Counted from the first letter of the stretch, positions 14,926 through 22,410 are shown. The stretch: 22,555 nucleotides of DNA from JADGGV01 sp035715725 (GCA_035715725.1 DASTKT010000231.1:1-22555); one strand, 5' to 3'. Made by a program: numbers and translations. The notes: generated from the sequence alone by a model not told the origin.

Positions 14926-15819
14926 TCAGCCCGACTCCGCATCGAAGCGCTCGGAACCGGTCCTCGGAGGCCCGCCCGGCCGCGCCCGCGGCGCCGGTGC
15001 CGGAGCGGCCGGCCGGGGGCGCCGAGCCGCGAGGTTCTCCGCCTGCGCCCACACCGCCGCCGCGGCCTCGAGCGCCTCGTCCACCACCGCGGGCCCGACG
15101 AGCCCCGCATCCGCGAGGGCCGCCAGCGCGGGCTCCGCGTCCAGCTCGTCCACCAGGCCCGCCACGATCAGCGTGCGCAGCGCCTCGGCCGCGATCGTCG
15201 CCGGCGACGTCGCATCCGCCGGCGCCACGCCCGCCTCGCGCAGCGCGGCGCGGCTCGCCGCCGCCACGTCCGTGAGGAACGCCAGCGCGTCCAGGATCGC
15301 GGCGCCCCGCCGCGCGTCCTCCCGCAACGCCGATGCTTCCGTCCGGAAGCAGGCGTCCAGCTCCGGCGCCACCAGCCGGACGGCATCCGACGCCAGGAAC
15401 CCGTGCGCGAGCACCCGCCCGCCCTTCCGCCCGAGGCCGCCCCTCAGCCGCAGCAACCAGGGATGCGCGAGCAGCAGGAGCGCCGCGCCGGAGCCCGGCG
15501 GGATCGCGGCCAGCGCGGACCGCACCTCCGCCGCGGTGATCCCGTAGACCGCGACCTCGCCGCGCTCCGCGTCGGGCTCGCGCGTGATCGGCAGCTCGGC
15601 CGCCAGGAGGCGCCGCAGCGGCGCGCCCGGCGCGCCGCCCGGGACCTCCGGCTCGCCGGGCGGCAGCGTCAGTCGCCCGTCCTCGTCCCGGCCGACCCAG
15701 AGCTGGTCGATCAGCCACACCAGTCCCCGGCCGCGAAGGCCGGCAACCTGGCGGCGCACGTCGTCGGCCGAGTCCGCCGCGAACGCGACGACGATGAGCT
15801 GCACCGGTCCCTGGACCAT
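14926..15819 (-). CDS. DUF6325/DUF1269-like protein with extra helical domain
   Basis: A 297-residue protein. Residues 1-150 resemble the DUF6325/DUF1269 group: an opening strand PVQLIVVAF, then VWLIDQLWVGRDEDGRLTL (34-52) and GAALLLLAHPWLLRLRGGL (111-129) followed by GGRVLAHGFL. These match the usual pattern of a small alpha/beta fold whose function is unknown. The remainder (about 155-265) is helical and Ala-rich, and the last 35 residues are a Pro/Ala/Arg-rich linker with no visible domain. The typical family member is about half this length, so the C-terminal half is an addition. The ATG at 15819 is preceded by GGAGGAGGG with a 6-base spacer. The small membrane protein follows 39 bp downstream. 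The divergent region upstream holds a 16-bp palindrome. Confidence 0.65.
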   Translation of the reverse strand: MVQGPVQLIVVAFAADSADDVRRQVAGLRGRGLVWLIDQLWVGRDEDGRLTLPPGEPEVPGGAPGAPLRRLLAAELPITREPDAERGEVAVYGITAAEVRSALAAIPPGSGAALLLLAHPWLLRLRGGLGRKGGRVLAHGFLASDAVRLVAPELDACFRTEASALREDARRGAAILDALAFLTDVAAASRAALREAGVAPADATSPATIAAEALRTLIVAGLVDELDAEPALAALADAGLVGPAVVDEALEAAAAVWAQAENLAARRPRPAAPAPAPRARPGGPPRTGSERFDAESG

Positions 15820-15980
15820 GCGGATCCCTCCTCCCGAGCGCGCACGCGTGGTGCGACGACGTCCGGCGAGCGACCCCGTCGGGCCGGGGCGCGCAGCCGC
15901 GCACCACCGCCCCTTCGAGCGCCGCGCGTGAAACGGGCGAGGCCAGAGACGCAAGGTAGACCCGACCCGCACGTCGTCCA

Positions 15981-15996
15981 TTGGACCATGGTCCAA
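15981..15996. promoter_or_regulatory. 16-bp perfect palindrome, candidate operator
   Basis: TTGGACCATGGTCCAA reads identically on both strands. It lies 162 bp upstream of the minus-strand start and 74 bp upstream of the plus-strand promoter candidate. It is notably A/T-flanked and unlike the surrounding GC-only repeats. This is the form expected of a dimeric repressor site. The cognate regulator is not in the window. Confidence 0.45.
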
Positions 15997-16069
15997 CCCG
16001 CGCCGAGGGGCGGCGTGCTCGGGCCGGCGCGGCGCAAGCGGCCGCGGCGCGCCTGGCCGGCTCGCCGTG

Positions 16070-16098
16070 TTGCCGTGGCGGCGGCCGGAGGCTACTGT
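16070..16098 (+). promoter_or_regulatory. Candidate sigma70-type promoter of the amidohydrolase gene
   Basis: TTGCCG (16070-16075) and TACTGT (16093-16098) are separated by 17 bp and resemble -35 and -10 boxes with partial matches. Transcription would start near 16105, giving a leader of almost 90 bases. The A/T-containing stretch that follows (GTATACATC) is the least GC-rich part of this gap. Confidence 0.4.
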
Positions 16099-16191
16099 CG
16101 TATCCGACCCTGTATACATCCCACCTGCCGCGCAGCACGGAGTCGACCGGCGGCGACGCCGGAGCGCGGCCCAACGCGGGAGCGGACCGGC

Positions 16192-17925
16192 ATGCGCCAG
16201 GCCTATCGGCGCGCCCTCCTCGGAGGCGTGCTCTTGACCCTGGGGTGCGGCTTCTCGGGGGAGCCGACGTACGACGTGGTGATCCGGAACGGCACGGTCT
16301 ACGACGGCAGCGGCGGGGCGCCGGTGCGCGCGGACGTGGCGATCGTGGGCGACACGGTGGCGGCGATCGGGGATCTGAAGGGGGCGAAGGGGAAGGCGGA
16401 GGTGGACGCGACGGGGCTCGCGGTGGCACCGGGCTTCATCAACATGCTGAGCTGGGCGACCGAGTCGCTGATCGCGGACCCGCGGGGGCTGAGCGACATC
16501 GTGCAGGGGGTGACGCTGGAGGTGATGGGAGAGGGCGACTCGATGGGGCCGCTCTCGGACACGATGAAGACGATCGCGAAGGCGCAGCAGGGGGACATCA
16601 AGTACGACATCCCGTGGACGACGCTCGGGGAGTACCTGGAGTACCTGGAGAAGAAGGGCATCTCGCCGAACGTGGCGTCGTTCGTGGGAGCGACGACGGT
16701 GCGGGTGCACGAGGTGGGGTACGCGGACCGGGCGCCGACGCCGGCGGAGCTGGAGCGGATGCGGGGCCTGGTGCGGCAGGCGATGGAGGAGGGGGCGCTC
16801 GGGGTGGGCTCGGCGCTGATCTACGCGCCGGCGTTCTACGCGAAGACGCCGGAACTGATCGCGCTGTCGCAGGAGGCGTCGAAGTACGGCGGGATGTACA
16901 TCTCGCACATGCGGAGCGAGGGGAACCAGCTCCTGGAGGCGGTGGACGAGCTGATCCGGATCTCGAAGGAGGCGAACATCCCGGCCGAGATCTACCACCT
17001 GAAGGCGGCCGGGGTGCAGAACTGGCCGAAGATGGACCAGGTGATCGCGAAGGTGGACTCGGCGCAGAAGGCGGGGCTAGCGGTCACGGCGGACATGTAC
17101 ACGTACCCGGCGGGGGCGACGGGGCTGGACGCGGCGATGCCGCCGTGGGTGCAGGAGGGCGGGCTGCAGGCGTGGCGGAAGCGGCTGCAGGACCCGGCGA
17201 TCCGGGCGCGGGTCGCGCGCGAGATGCGCACGCCGACGAACGCGTGGGAGAGCCTGTACCTGCTCGCAGGCTCGCCGGAGCAGGTGCTGCTGGTGGCGTT
17301 CAAGCAGGACTCGCTGAAGTACCTGACAGGGAAGACGCTGGCGCAGGTGGCGAAGCTGCGGGGGAAGTCGCCGGAGGAGACGGCGATGGACCTGGTGATC
17401 CAGGATGACAGCCGGGTCGGGACCGTCTACTTCCTGATGTCGGAGGAGAACATCCGGAAGCAGGCCGCGCTGCCGTGGGTGAGCTTCGGCTCGGACGAGG
17501 GGACGCCGGCGCCGGAGGGAGTGTTCCTGAAGTCGAACCCGCATCCGCGGGCGTACGGCAATTTCGCGCGCTTCCTGGGGAAGTACGTGCGGGAGGCGAA
17601 GGTGGTGCCGCTCGAGGAGGCGGTCCGGAAGCTGACGTCGCTTCCGGCGACGAACCTGAAGCTGAAGAAGCGCGGCTCGCTGAAGCCGGGCTACTACGCG
17701 GACGTGGTGGTGTTCGACCCGGCGCGGATCGCGGACCACGCGACGTTCGAGAAGCCGCACCAGCTCGCGACGGGGGTGCGCGACGTGTTCGTGAACGGGG
17801 TGCAGGTGCTGCGGAACGGCGAGCACACGGGCGCGACGCCGGGACGGTTCGTGCGGGGGCCGGGGTGGAAGGGGTGGACGAAGACGGCGGAGGCGGGGAA
17901 GGCGGGGAAGGCGGCGGGGAGCTAG
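16192..17925 (+). CDS. D-aminoacylase-family amidohydrolase, probable lipoprotein
   Basis: A 577-residue amidohydrolase-superfamily protein related to N-acyl-D-amino-acid deacylases. The N-terminus is a signal peptide with a likely lipobox ending LTLGC (Cys19), so the enzyme is probably anchored in the envelope. The composite beta domain (YDVVIRNGTVYDGSG, 27-41), PGFIN at the start of the barrel, ISHMRSEG, AEIYHLK, FGSDEGTP and the closing GYYADVVVFDP are all family landmarks. The normal HTH metal pair after PGFID is absent: the sequence reads PGFINMLSWATESL. The usual NCG cysteine position reads MGEGDSMG. Histidines of ISHMR and IYHLK and the Asp of GSDE remain. The ATG at 16192 follows CGGGAG at about 10 bases. 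Synonymous sites are almost all G. Substrate unknown; a role in D-amino-acid or peptide recycling is inference. Confidence 0.85.
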   Translation: MRQAYRRALLGGVLLTLGCGFSGEPTYDVVIRNGTVYDGSGGAPVRADVAIVGDTVAAIGDLKGAKGKAEVDATGLAVAPGFINMLSWATESLIADPRGLSDIVQGVTLEVMGEGDSMGPLSDTMKTIAKAQQGDIKYDIPWTTLGEYLEYLEKKGISPNVASFVGATTVRVHEVGYADRAPTPAELERMRGLVRQAMEEGALGVGSALIYAPAFYAKTPELIALSQEASKYGGMYISHMRSEGNQLLEAVDELIRISKEANIPAEIYHLKAAGVQNWPKMDQVIAKVDSAQKAGLAVTADMYTYPAGATGLDAAMPPWVQEGGLQAWRKRLQDPAIRARVAREMRTPTNAWESLYLLAGSPEQVLLVAFKQDSLKYLTGKTLAQVAKLRGKSPEETAMDLVIQDDSRVGTVYFLMSEENIRKQAALPWVSFGSDEGTPAPEGVFLKSNPHPRAYGNFARFLGKYVREAKVVPLEEAVRKLTSLPATNLKLKKRGSLKPGYYADVVVFDPARIADHATFEKPHQLATGVRDVFVNGVQVLRNGEHTGATPGRFVRGPGWKGWTKTAEAGKAGKAAGS

Positions 17926-17952
17926 GCGCGGAGGCTCCTGCTCCTGCTCCCG

Positions 17953-18052
17953 CTCCTGCTCTTGCGTCCTCGTTTCTCCAGGCTCGAACCTCCGCGGTGG
18001 GGCGAATCGGGAGGTGGGAGGGCAAGAGCAACAGGGCGAGCAAGAGCAGGAG
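17953..18052. repeat. Inverted repeat of a CTCCTGCTCTTGC motif
   Basis: CTCCTGCTCTTGC (17953-17965) is mirrored by GCAAGAGCAGGAG (18040-18052), a perfect 13-bp inverted repeat with a 74-base spacer. The left arm sits in a run of CTCCTG-like hexamers (17935-17965) and the right side in related GAGCAAGAG units (18021-18052). It lies between two convergent genes and just outside the 19-bp hairpin at 18055. It could form a large stem in either transcript's 3' end. Confidence 0.5.
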
Positions 18053-18054
18053 GG

Positions 18055-18095
18055 GGACGTCTTCTAGCGGCGCTTTGCGCCGCTAGAAGACGTCC
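18055..18095. terminator. 19-bp perfect hairpin containing the mlaD stop codon
   Basis: GGACGTCTTCTAGCGGCGC (18055-18073) and its exact complement (18077-18095) flank a 3-base loop. Read on the minus strand, the first arm encodes the last codons and the TAG stop of mlaD. The hairpin therefore forms at the very end of the message of the mlaEFD operon, a position suited to termination or protection from 3' decay. It is followed on that strand by C-rich rather than T-rich sequence. Confidence 0.6.
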
Positions 18096-19093
18096 ACGTT
18101 CACCTCCGGCCGGAAGCGCTTGGGGTTCTGCCGGATGTCCTTCACCAGCGTCTGGAGGTCGATGACGGCCTTCAGGAACTGGTCGTAGAGCTGCGGGTCG
18201 GTGAGGAGCCGCTGGAACGTGCCGTCGCGGTTGGCGGCCTGGCCGAGGAGCCCGGAAAGGCCGGTGACGGCGGTGTCCGCGCGCCCGACGACGCCGAGGA
18301 GCTGGGAGTAGAGGCTGTCGTCGTAGATCAGGCGGCCGAGCGTGCCCTGGCCGGCGGTGACGGCGGCGGCGAGGCTGTCGACGCGACCGACGGCGCGCAG
18401 GAGCCGGTTGTAGAGGGCCGGGTCGTGGGCGAGGCGGCCGAACGTGCCGCTCGGGTCGTTCAGCTCGACGAGCGTCCGCCGCAGCTCGATCGTCGCGGCG
18501 GAGGCCTGGACGTACAGCGTCTCGTCGTTGACGACGCGGCCGAGCGTGCCCTCGCCTCGCAGGACGCGGTGCGTGATCGTCTGGACGTTGTCGATGACGA
18601 TCATGGCCGTGTCGATCGCCTGGTTGGCGTTGACCAGGATCTCGTCGAGCCCCGGGCTGGGGACGAACGGAATGGTGTCGCCGGGGTGGAGCGGGGCGGC
18701 GCGGGGCGAGCCGGGGGTGATGTCGACGTAGCGGTCGCCGAGGAGCCCCTGGCTGAGGAGCGTCGCGTGCGAGTTCGTGCGGATCTGGTCGGCGACCTCG
18801 CGGGCGATGCCCAGGCGCAGGCGGATGTTCTTGCCGGCGCGCTTCTGGCCGACCGGGATGAAGTCGATCGCGTCGACCTGTCCGATGCGCTGGCCGGCGA
18901 GCGTGACCTGGGCGCCGCGGGGGAGGCCGGCGGCGGAGGGGAGCAGGGTGACGAGCTCGTAGCGCTTGGCGAAGAGGTTGAGGAGCTTGCCGATGTTGAA
19001 GATCGCCAGGGCGAGCACGGCCAGGGCGACGAGGATGACGACCCCCACCCGGACCTCGCTCCACCCGATACCGCCGCGTCGAATGCGCGCCAT
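18083..19093 (-). CDS. mlaD: MlaD-like MCE-domain protein
   Basis: A 336-residue periplasmic substrate-binding subunit of an Mla-type phospholipid ABC transporter. It is anchored by one N-terminal helix (17-38, VGVVILVALAVLALAIFNIG). The MCE domain spans about 45-145 with GLPRGAQVTLAGQRIGQVD and SQGLLGDRYVDITPGS. The C-terminal half carries four copies of a G-T-x-x-R-L-x-x-D-x-x-L-Y-x-x-L unit starting near residues 182, 216, 250 and 291, linked by helical stretches. This extension is longer than in the E. coli protein (183 residues), and similar tails are seen in MlaD/MCE proteins of other phyla. MCE subunits oligomerise into rings through which lipids pass. The ATG is 4 bases after the mlaF stop. 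It is the last gene of the operon and ends inside a strong hairpin. Confidence 0.92.
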   Translation of the reverse strand: MARIRRGGIGWSEVRVGVVILVALAVLALAIFNIGKLLNLFAKRYELVTLLPSAAGLPRGAQVTLAGQRIGQVDAIDFIPVGQKRAGKNIRLRLGIAREVADQIRTNSHATLLSQGLLGDRYVDITPGSPRAAPLHPGDTIPFVPSPGLDEILVNANQAIDTAMIVIDNVQTITHRVLRGEGTLGRVVNDETLYVQASAATIELRRTLVELNDPSGTFGRLAHDPALYNRLLRAVGRVDSLAAAVTAGQGTLGRLIYDDSLYSQLLGVVGRADTAVTGLSGLLGQAANRDGTFQRLLTDPQLYDQFLKAVIDLQTLVKDIRQNPKRFRPEVNVDVF

Positions 19094-19097
19094 TGCG

Positions 19098-19928
19098 TCA
19101 GCTCGCGTTGAGGAAGGCCCGAACGTAGCGATCTTGCGTCGCGACCATCTCCTCGGGCGTGCCGCGGAAGACGATCCTCCCCTCGCGCAGCAGGTTCACA
19201 CGGGACGCGACGCGAAACCCGGCGCGCAGGTCGTGGGTGACGAGGATCGACGTCACGCCCTTCTCCTGCTGAAGCTTCTTGATCAGGTCGGTGATGGTCT
19301 CGACGGCGAGCGGATCGAGGCCGGCGGTCGGCTCGTCGTAGAGGACGATCTCCGGGTCCGTGGCAATGGCGCGGGCGACCCCGACCCGCTTGCGCATCCC
19401 GCCGGAGAGCTCGGCGGGGAGCTTTCCCATGTCGTGGTCGGGATCGAGGTCGACGAACTCGAGCTTCTCGCAGACGACGCGCACGATCTCCTTCTCGCTG
19501 AGGTCCGTGTTCTCGCGCAGCGGGTAGGCGATGTTCTCGAATACGGTCATGGAGTCGAAGAGCGCGGAGTTCTGGAACACCATGCCGATCTTGCGGCGGA
19601 GATCGAGCACCTCCTCGAAGGAGAGGTGGGTGATCTCGTGGCCGAAGATCGAGACGGTGCCGGAATCGGGGGCGAGCAGACGGAGGATCAGCTTCAGGAT
19701 CGTCGACTTGCCCTGGCCGGACTCGCCGAGCACGAGCAGCGTCTCACCCTTGTAGACCGCCATGCTCAGGTCGACCAGGACCGGCTGGTCGAAGCTGAGA
19801 GAGACGTGCTTCAGCTCGATCAGCGGCGCGCGCGGCGCGCCGGGCGGCCCGCCGTTGCGGCTCTCGCCCGCCTGTGTCCGACCGAGCTCGGTCCGGATCC
19901 CGTCGAGGTAGTGCTCCGTGTCCTTCAC
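19098..19928 (-). CDS. mlaF: MlaF-like ABC transporter ATP-binding protein
   Basis: A 276-residue ATPase of the Mla phospholipid transporter, working on the cytoplasmic face with the MlaE permease. Walker A is GESGQGKST (68-76), the Q-loop has Gln119 (MVFQNSALF), the signature is LSGGM (174-178), Walker B is EIVLYDE followed by PTAGLDP (193-205) and the switch His is His232 (THD). The ABC domain begins near residue 36, after a short variable extension. The start is GTG at 19928, overlapping the mlaE stop codon as GTGA. This implies translational coupling; no other start lies ahead of the ABC domain. Direction of lipid movement (towards or away from the outer membrane) cannot be told from sequence. 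Confidence 0.94.
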   Translation of the reverse strand: MKDTEHYLDGIRTELGRTQAGESRNGGPPGAPRAPLIELKHVSLSFDQPVLVDLSMAVYKGETLLVLGESGQGKSTILKLILRLLAPDSGTVSIFGHEITHLSFEEVLDLRRKIGMVFQNSALFDSMTVFENIAYPLRENTDLSEKEIVRVVCEKLEFVDLDPDHDMGKLPAELSGGMRKRVGVARAIATDPEIVLYDEPTAGLDPLAVETITDLIKKLQQEKGVTSILVTHDLRAGFRVASRVNLLREGRIVFRGTPEEMVATQDRYVRAFLNAS

Positions 19929-20749
19929 ATCGCCGCCGCGGGCCCGAACAGCACCATGAGGAGCTGCGTGAGGAAGTAATCGAGCGCGAAGATGAGGATC
20001 GACGACACGACGACGGTGCGGGTGGTGGCCGTACCGACGGACTCGGCGCCGCCGGAGGCCGCGAGGCCGTAGTACGAGCCCGTGATGGCGACGACGCCGC
20101 CGAAGACGAACGGCTTGACGATCCCCGGGATGAAGTCCTTCGGGAAGATGCCGAAGATGAACCCCTCGTACGCGAAGGCGGCCCACATGCTGCGAAGGAA
20201 CACGTCGGCCGGGACCCCGGAGCTGGTGGCGATCACCAGGCCCCCGATGATGCCGACCAGGTCCATGAGGATCGTGATGAGCGGCACCATGATCAGGCAG
20301 GCGAGCAGACGCGGCGTCACGAGCTTGCGGATCGGGTCGGTGCCGAACGTCTGCAGCGCGTCGACCTGCTCCGTGATACGCATGGAGCCGATCTCGGCGG
20401 CGATCCCGGAGCCGACCCGCCCGGCGACGCCCAGGCCGGTGAGCACCGGCCCGATCTCCTGCACCATGGAGTCACCGACGAGGCTGCCCAGAAAGGAGTT
20501 GGCGCCGTAGGTCGCGAGCTCCGTGGAGCTCTGCAGGGCGAGCACCATGCCGGTGAACACGCCGGTGAGCAGGACGATCGGGAGCGAGCCGACGCCGAGG
20601 CGGTCCATCTGCAGCAGCATGTCGCGCCAGTAGAAGGGGCGAGAGAAGCCGAAGCGGAGCGCGCGCCACCCGAGCGTGAAGTACTCGTACACGCCCAGGG
20701 CGGCATCCCGCATCCACCCGTCCATCGTCGCCACGAAGCCGTCGGCCAT
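19925..20749 (-). CDS. mlaE: MlaE-like ABC transporter permease
   Basis: A 274-residue inner-membrane permease of the MlaE/YrbE family. The central signature is present: QSSTELATYGANSFLGSLVG (73-92), EIGPVLTGLGVAGRVGSGIAAEIGSMRITEQVDALQ (98-133, given in the family as one block) and FIFGIFPKDFIPGIVKP (197-213). Five or six membrane helices follow the usual layout, including VPLITILMDLVGIIGGLVIA and VVVSSILIFALDYFLTQLLM. It passes phospholipids between the inner membrane and the MCE ring formed by MlaD. The ATG at 20749 was chosen because GGGGA lies just before it and the family similarity begins soon after; an in-frame upstream ATG at 20839 would add 30 unlike residues. It is first in the operon and divergent from rfaE1. 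No MlaA, MlaB or MlaC gene is nearby. Confidence 0.93.
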   Translation of the reverse strand: MADGFVATMDGWMRDAALGVYEYFTLGWRALRFGFSRPFYWRDMLLQMDRLGVGSLPIVLLTGVFTGMVLALQSSTELATYGANSFLGSLVGDSMVQEIGPVLTGLGVAGRVGSGIAAEIGSMRITEQVDALQTFGTDPIRKLVTPRLLACLIMVPLITILMDLVGIIGGLVIATSSGVPADVFLRSMWAAFAYEGFIFGIFPKDFIPGIVKPFVFGGVVAITGSYYGLAASGGAESVGTATTRTVVVSSILIFALDYFLTQLLMVLFGPAAAM

Positions 20750-20777
20750 TCCCCTAAATGTTCTGGTTGCTTGCGCT

Positions 20778-20805
20778 TTACAATCCCTCGGCCACCCCGT
20801 AGGTT
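20778..20805 (+). promoter_or_regulatory. Candidate promoter of rfaE1
   Basis: TTTACA (20778-20783) matches the -35 consensus in five of six positions. TAGGTT (20800-20805) is a partial -10 box after a 16-bp spacer. The start point would be near 20812, about 57 bases ahead of the rfaE1 ATG. This is the only A/T-rich island in the divergent mlaE-rfaE1 region. The minus-strand promoter for mlaE must overlap it but could not be identified with confidence. Confidence 0.4.
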
Positions 20806-20868
20806 GCGCGCGGCCAAGGCTTCGGCTGCCACGTTTCACACAAGTTCCGTGCCGCCCCGGTCCGACCG

Positions 20869-21852
20869 ATGACGCAGCTCCGCCGCGAACGCATTACCGC
20901 CCTCCTCGAGCGCGCGCGCTCCGTGCGCGTGCTGGTGGTCGGCGATGTGATGCTGGACGTCTATCTGCGGGGGACGGTCTCGCGCGTCTCGCCGGAGGCG
21001 CCCGTGCCGGTCGTGCGGGTGCAGGAGGAGTCGGTCGCGCTGGGGGGCGGCGCCAACGTGGCGGTCAACATCGCCGCGCTCGGGGCGCGCTGCACGCTGG
21101 TGGGGTGCGCGGGGCGCGACGCGGCCGGGGACGCGCTGCTCCGCGAGCTGGACGCGCGCGGCATCGAGCGGAAGGGCGTGGTGACGGACGCTGGGCGGCC
21201 GACGACCGTGAAGACGCGCGTGATGGCGCGCCACCACCAGGTGGCCCGCTACGACCGCGAGCTCGACGACGACGTGGGCGGCGACTGCGTCGCCGCGCTC
21301 GTCGCCGAGATCGAGCGGCTCGTGCCGGCGGTCGACGCGATCGTGCTCGAGGACTACAACAAAGGCGTGCTGGTGCCGGCGGTGATCGAGGCGGCCATGG
21401 ACGGCGGGCGCCGGCTGGGGAAACCGGTGGTGGTGGATCCGAAGGAGCGGCACTTCTTCGACTACCGCGGCGCGACGGTGTTCAAGCCGAATCTCGTCGA
21501 GCTCGCCGGGGCGCTGCGCGCGCCGGTCCTGGCGGACGACCCGGCGTGGATGGAGCGGACGCGCCGCCACCTCGACTGCAGCCACCTGCTGGTCACGCTG
21601 GGCGAGGAGGGGATGGCGCTGATGACGGAGGATGGCGAATTCGTGCGCGTGCCGACCGTCGCTCGCTCGGTCTACGACGTGTCCGGCGCCGGCGATACGG
21701 TGACGGCGACCGTCGCGGTGATGCTGGCGGCCGGGGCGTCCCCGGTGGAGGCGGCGGTCATGGCGAACTACGCGGCGGGAATCGAGGTGGGAAAGGCCGG
21801 TGTGGCGGCGGTGAGCGCCGCGGAGCTGGTCGAGAGCATCGTCGGCGCGTAG
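20869..21852 (+). CDS. rfaE1: D-glycero-beta-D-manno-heptose 7-phosphate kinase
   Basis: A 327-residue PfkB-family sugar kinase corresponding to the N-terminal kinase domain of HldE. It phosphorylates heptose 7-phosphate at C1 with ATP, a cytoplasmic step of ADP-heptose synthesis for the LPS inner core. Family marks include VLVVGDVMLDVYLRG (21-35), SRVSPEAPVPVV (38-49, characteristic of HldE/RfaE1), GGGANVAVNIAALG (59-72), KPVVVDPK and the ATP/anion-hole motif VSGAGDT with catalytic Asp276. The protein stops after the kinase domain, so the adenylyltransferase partner (RfaE2/HldC) must be encoded elsewhere. The ATG gives a standard N-terminus; the ribosome binding site is weak. It is divergent from mlaE and 75 bp ahead of ridA. 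Confidence 0.93.
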   Translation: MTQLRRERITALLERARSVRVLVVGDVMLDVYLRGTVSRVSPEAPVPVVRVQEESVALGGGANVAVNIAALGARCTLVGCAGRDAAGDALLRELDARGIERKGVVTDAGRPTTVKTRVMARHHQVARYDRELDDDVGGDCVAALVAEIERLVPAVDAIVLEDYNKGVLVPAVIEAAMDGGRRLGKPVVVDPKERHFFDYRGATVFKPNLVELAGALRAPVLADDPAWMERTRRHLDCSHLLVTLGEEGMALMTEDGEFVRVPTVARSVYDVSGAGDTVTATVAVMLAAGASPVEAAVMANYAAGIEVGKAGVAAVSAAELVESIVGA

Positions 21853-21927
21853 GCGCCGCGGACGGGCGCGACGCGACGGGCGCGGACCCGGCGCCGCGGC
21901 CGGGGATCCTTTGCGGAGGAGGATTGG

Positions 21928-22317
21928 ATGGCGGAGCTGAGTCGGGTCGAGACGGAGCAGGCGCCGGCGGCGATCGGGCCGTACAGCCAGGCGATCGTCG
22001 CCGGGAATCTGGTCTTCACGGCGGGGCAGATCCCGCTCGACCCCGCGACCATGCAGATCGTCGACGGCGACGTGGCCGCGCAGACCGCGCGCGTCATGGA
22101 GAACGTGAAGGCGGTGCTGGAATCGGCGGGTGCCTCGCTGGCGACCGTGGTGAAGACGACGGTGTTCCTGTCGGACATGAACGACTTCGCGGCGATGAAC
22201 GAGGTGTACGGCCGCTACTTCGGTGCGCACCGCCCCGCGCGCTCGACGGTGCAGGCGGCGCGGCTGCCGCGCGACGTGAAGGTCGAGATCGATACGATTG
22301 CGGTGGTGGCGCCGTAG
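21928..22317 (+). CDS. ridA: RidA family enamine/imine deaminase
   Basis: A 129-residue RidA (YjgF/YER057c/UK114) protein. RidA trimers hydrolyse reactive 2-aminoacrylate and other enamine/imine intermediates released by PLP enzymes such as threonine dehydratase, giving 2-keto acids and ammonia. Tyr19 (GPYSQA), Arg105 in PARSTVQAARLP and Glu120 in VKVEIDTIAV match the E. coli catalytic residues, Arg105 and Glu120 with identical numbering. Length is normal. GGAGGAGG lies directly upstream of the ATG, a strong start. It probably shares a transcript with rfaE1, though the functions are unrelated. Confidence 0.95.
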   Translation: MAELSRVETEQAPAAIGPYSQAIVAGNLVFTAGQIPLDPATMQIVDGDVAAQTARVMENVKAVLESAGASLATVVKTTVFLSDMNDFAAMNEVYGRYFGAHRPARSTVQAARLPRDVKVEIDTIAVVAP

Positions 22318-22380
22318 GCGCCACGCACGCTGGCGCTGTCGCTCGCCTGGCGGCTCGCGCACGCTCGCTGCGCTCGCTGT

Positions 22381-22397
22381 CGCCGCCTTCGGCGGCG
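22381..22397. repeat. Hairpin A in the ridA downstream hairpin cluster
   Basis: CGCCGCC-TTC-GGCGGCG forms a perfect 7-bp stem with a three-base loop, 64 bases past the ridA stop. It is the first of three similar structures within 90 bp. Confidence 0.45.
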
Positions 22398-22410
22398 CAC
22401 GGTTCCCTAT

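Larger units (their letters stand above)
15820..16191. other. 372-bp divergent promoter region
   Basis: This separates the DUF6325-like gene (-) from the amidohydrolase gene (+). It carries a 16-bp perfect palindrome (15981-15996) and a plausible plus-strand promoter (16070-16098). No gene with a ribosome binding site and a recognisable product was found in it. Confidence 0.6.

Noticed and set aside
17935..18052. Repeated CTCCTG/GAGCAAGAG units considered as a CRISPR-like or tandem repeat array.
   Set aside because: Units are 6-7 bases without spacers and the two sides are inverted copies; no cas gene is present.
20755..20783. Minus-strand promoter for mlaE from TTGTAA and CATTTA with 17-bp spacing.
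   Set aside because: The -10 box matches only two of six positions and would put the start point at the ATG itself; not strong enough to annotate.
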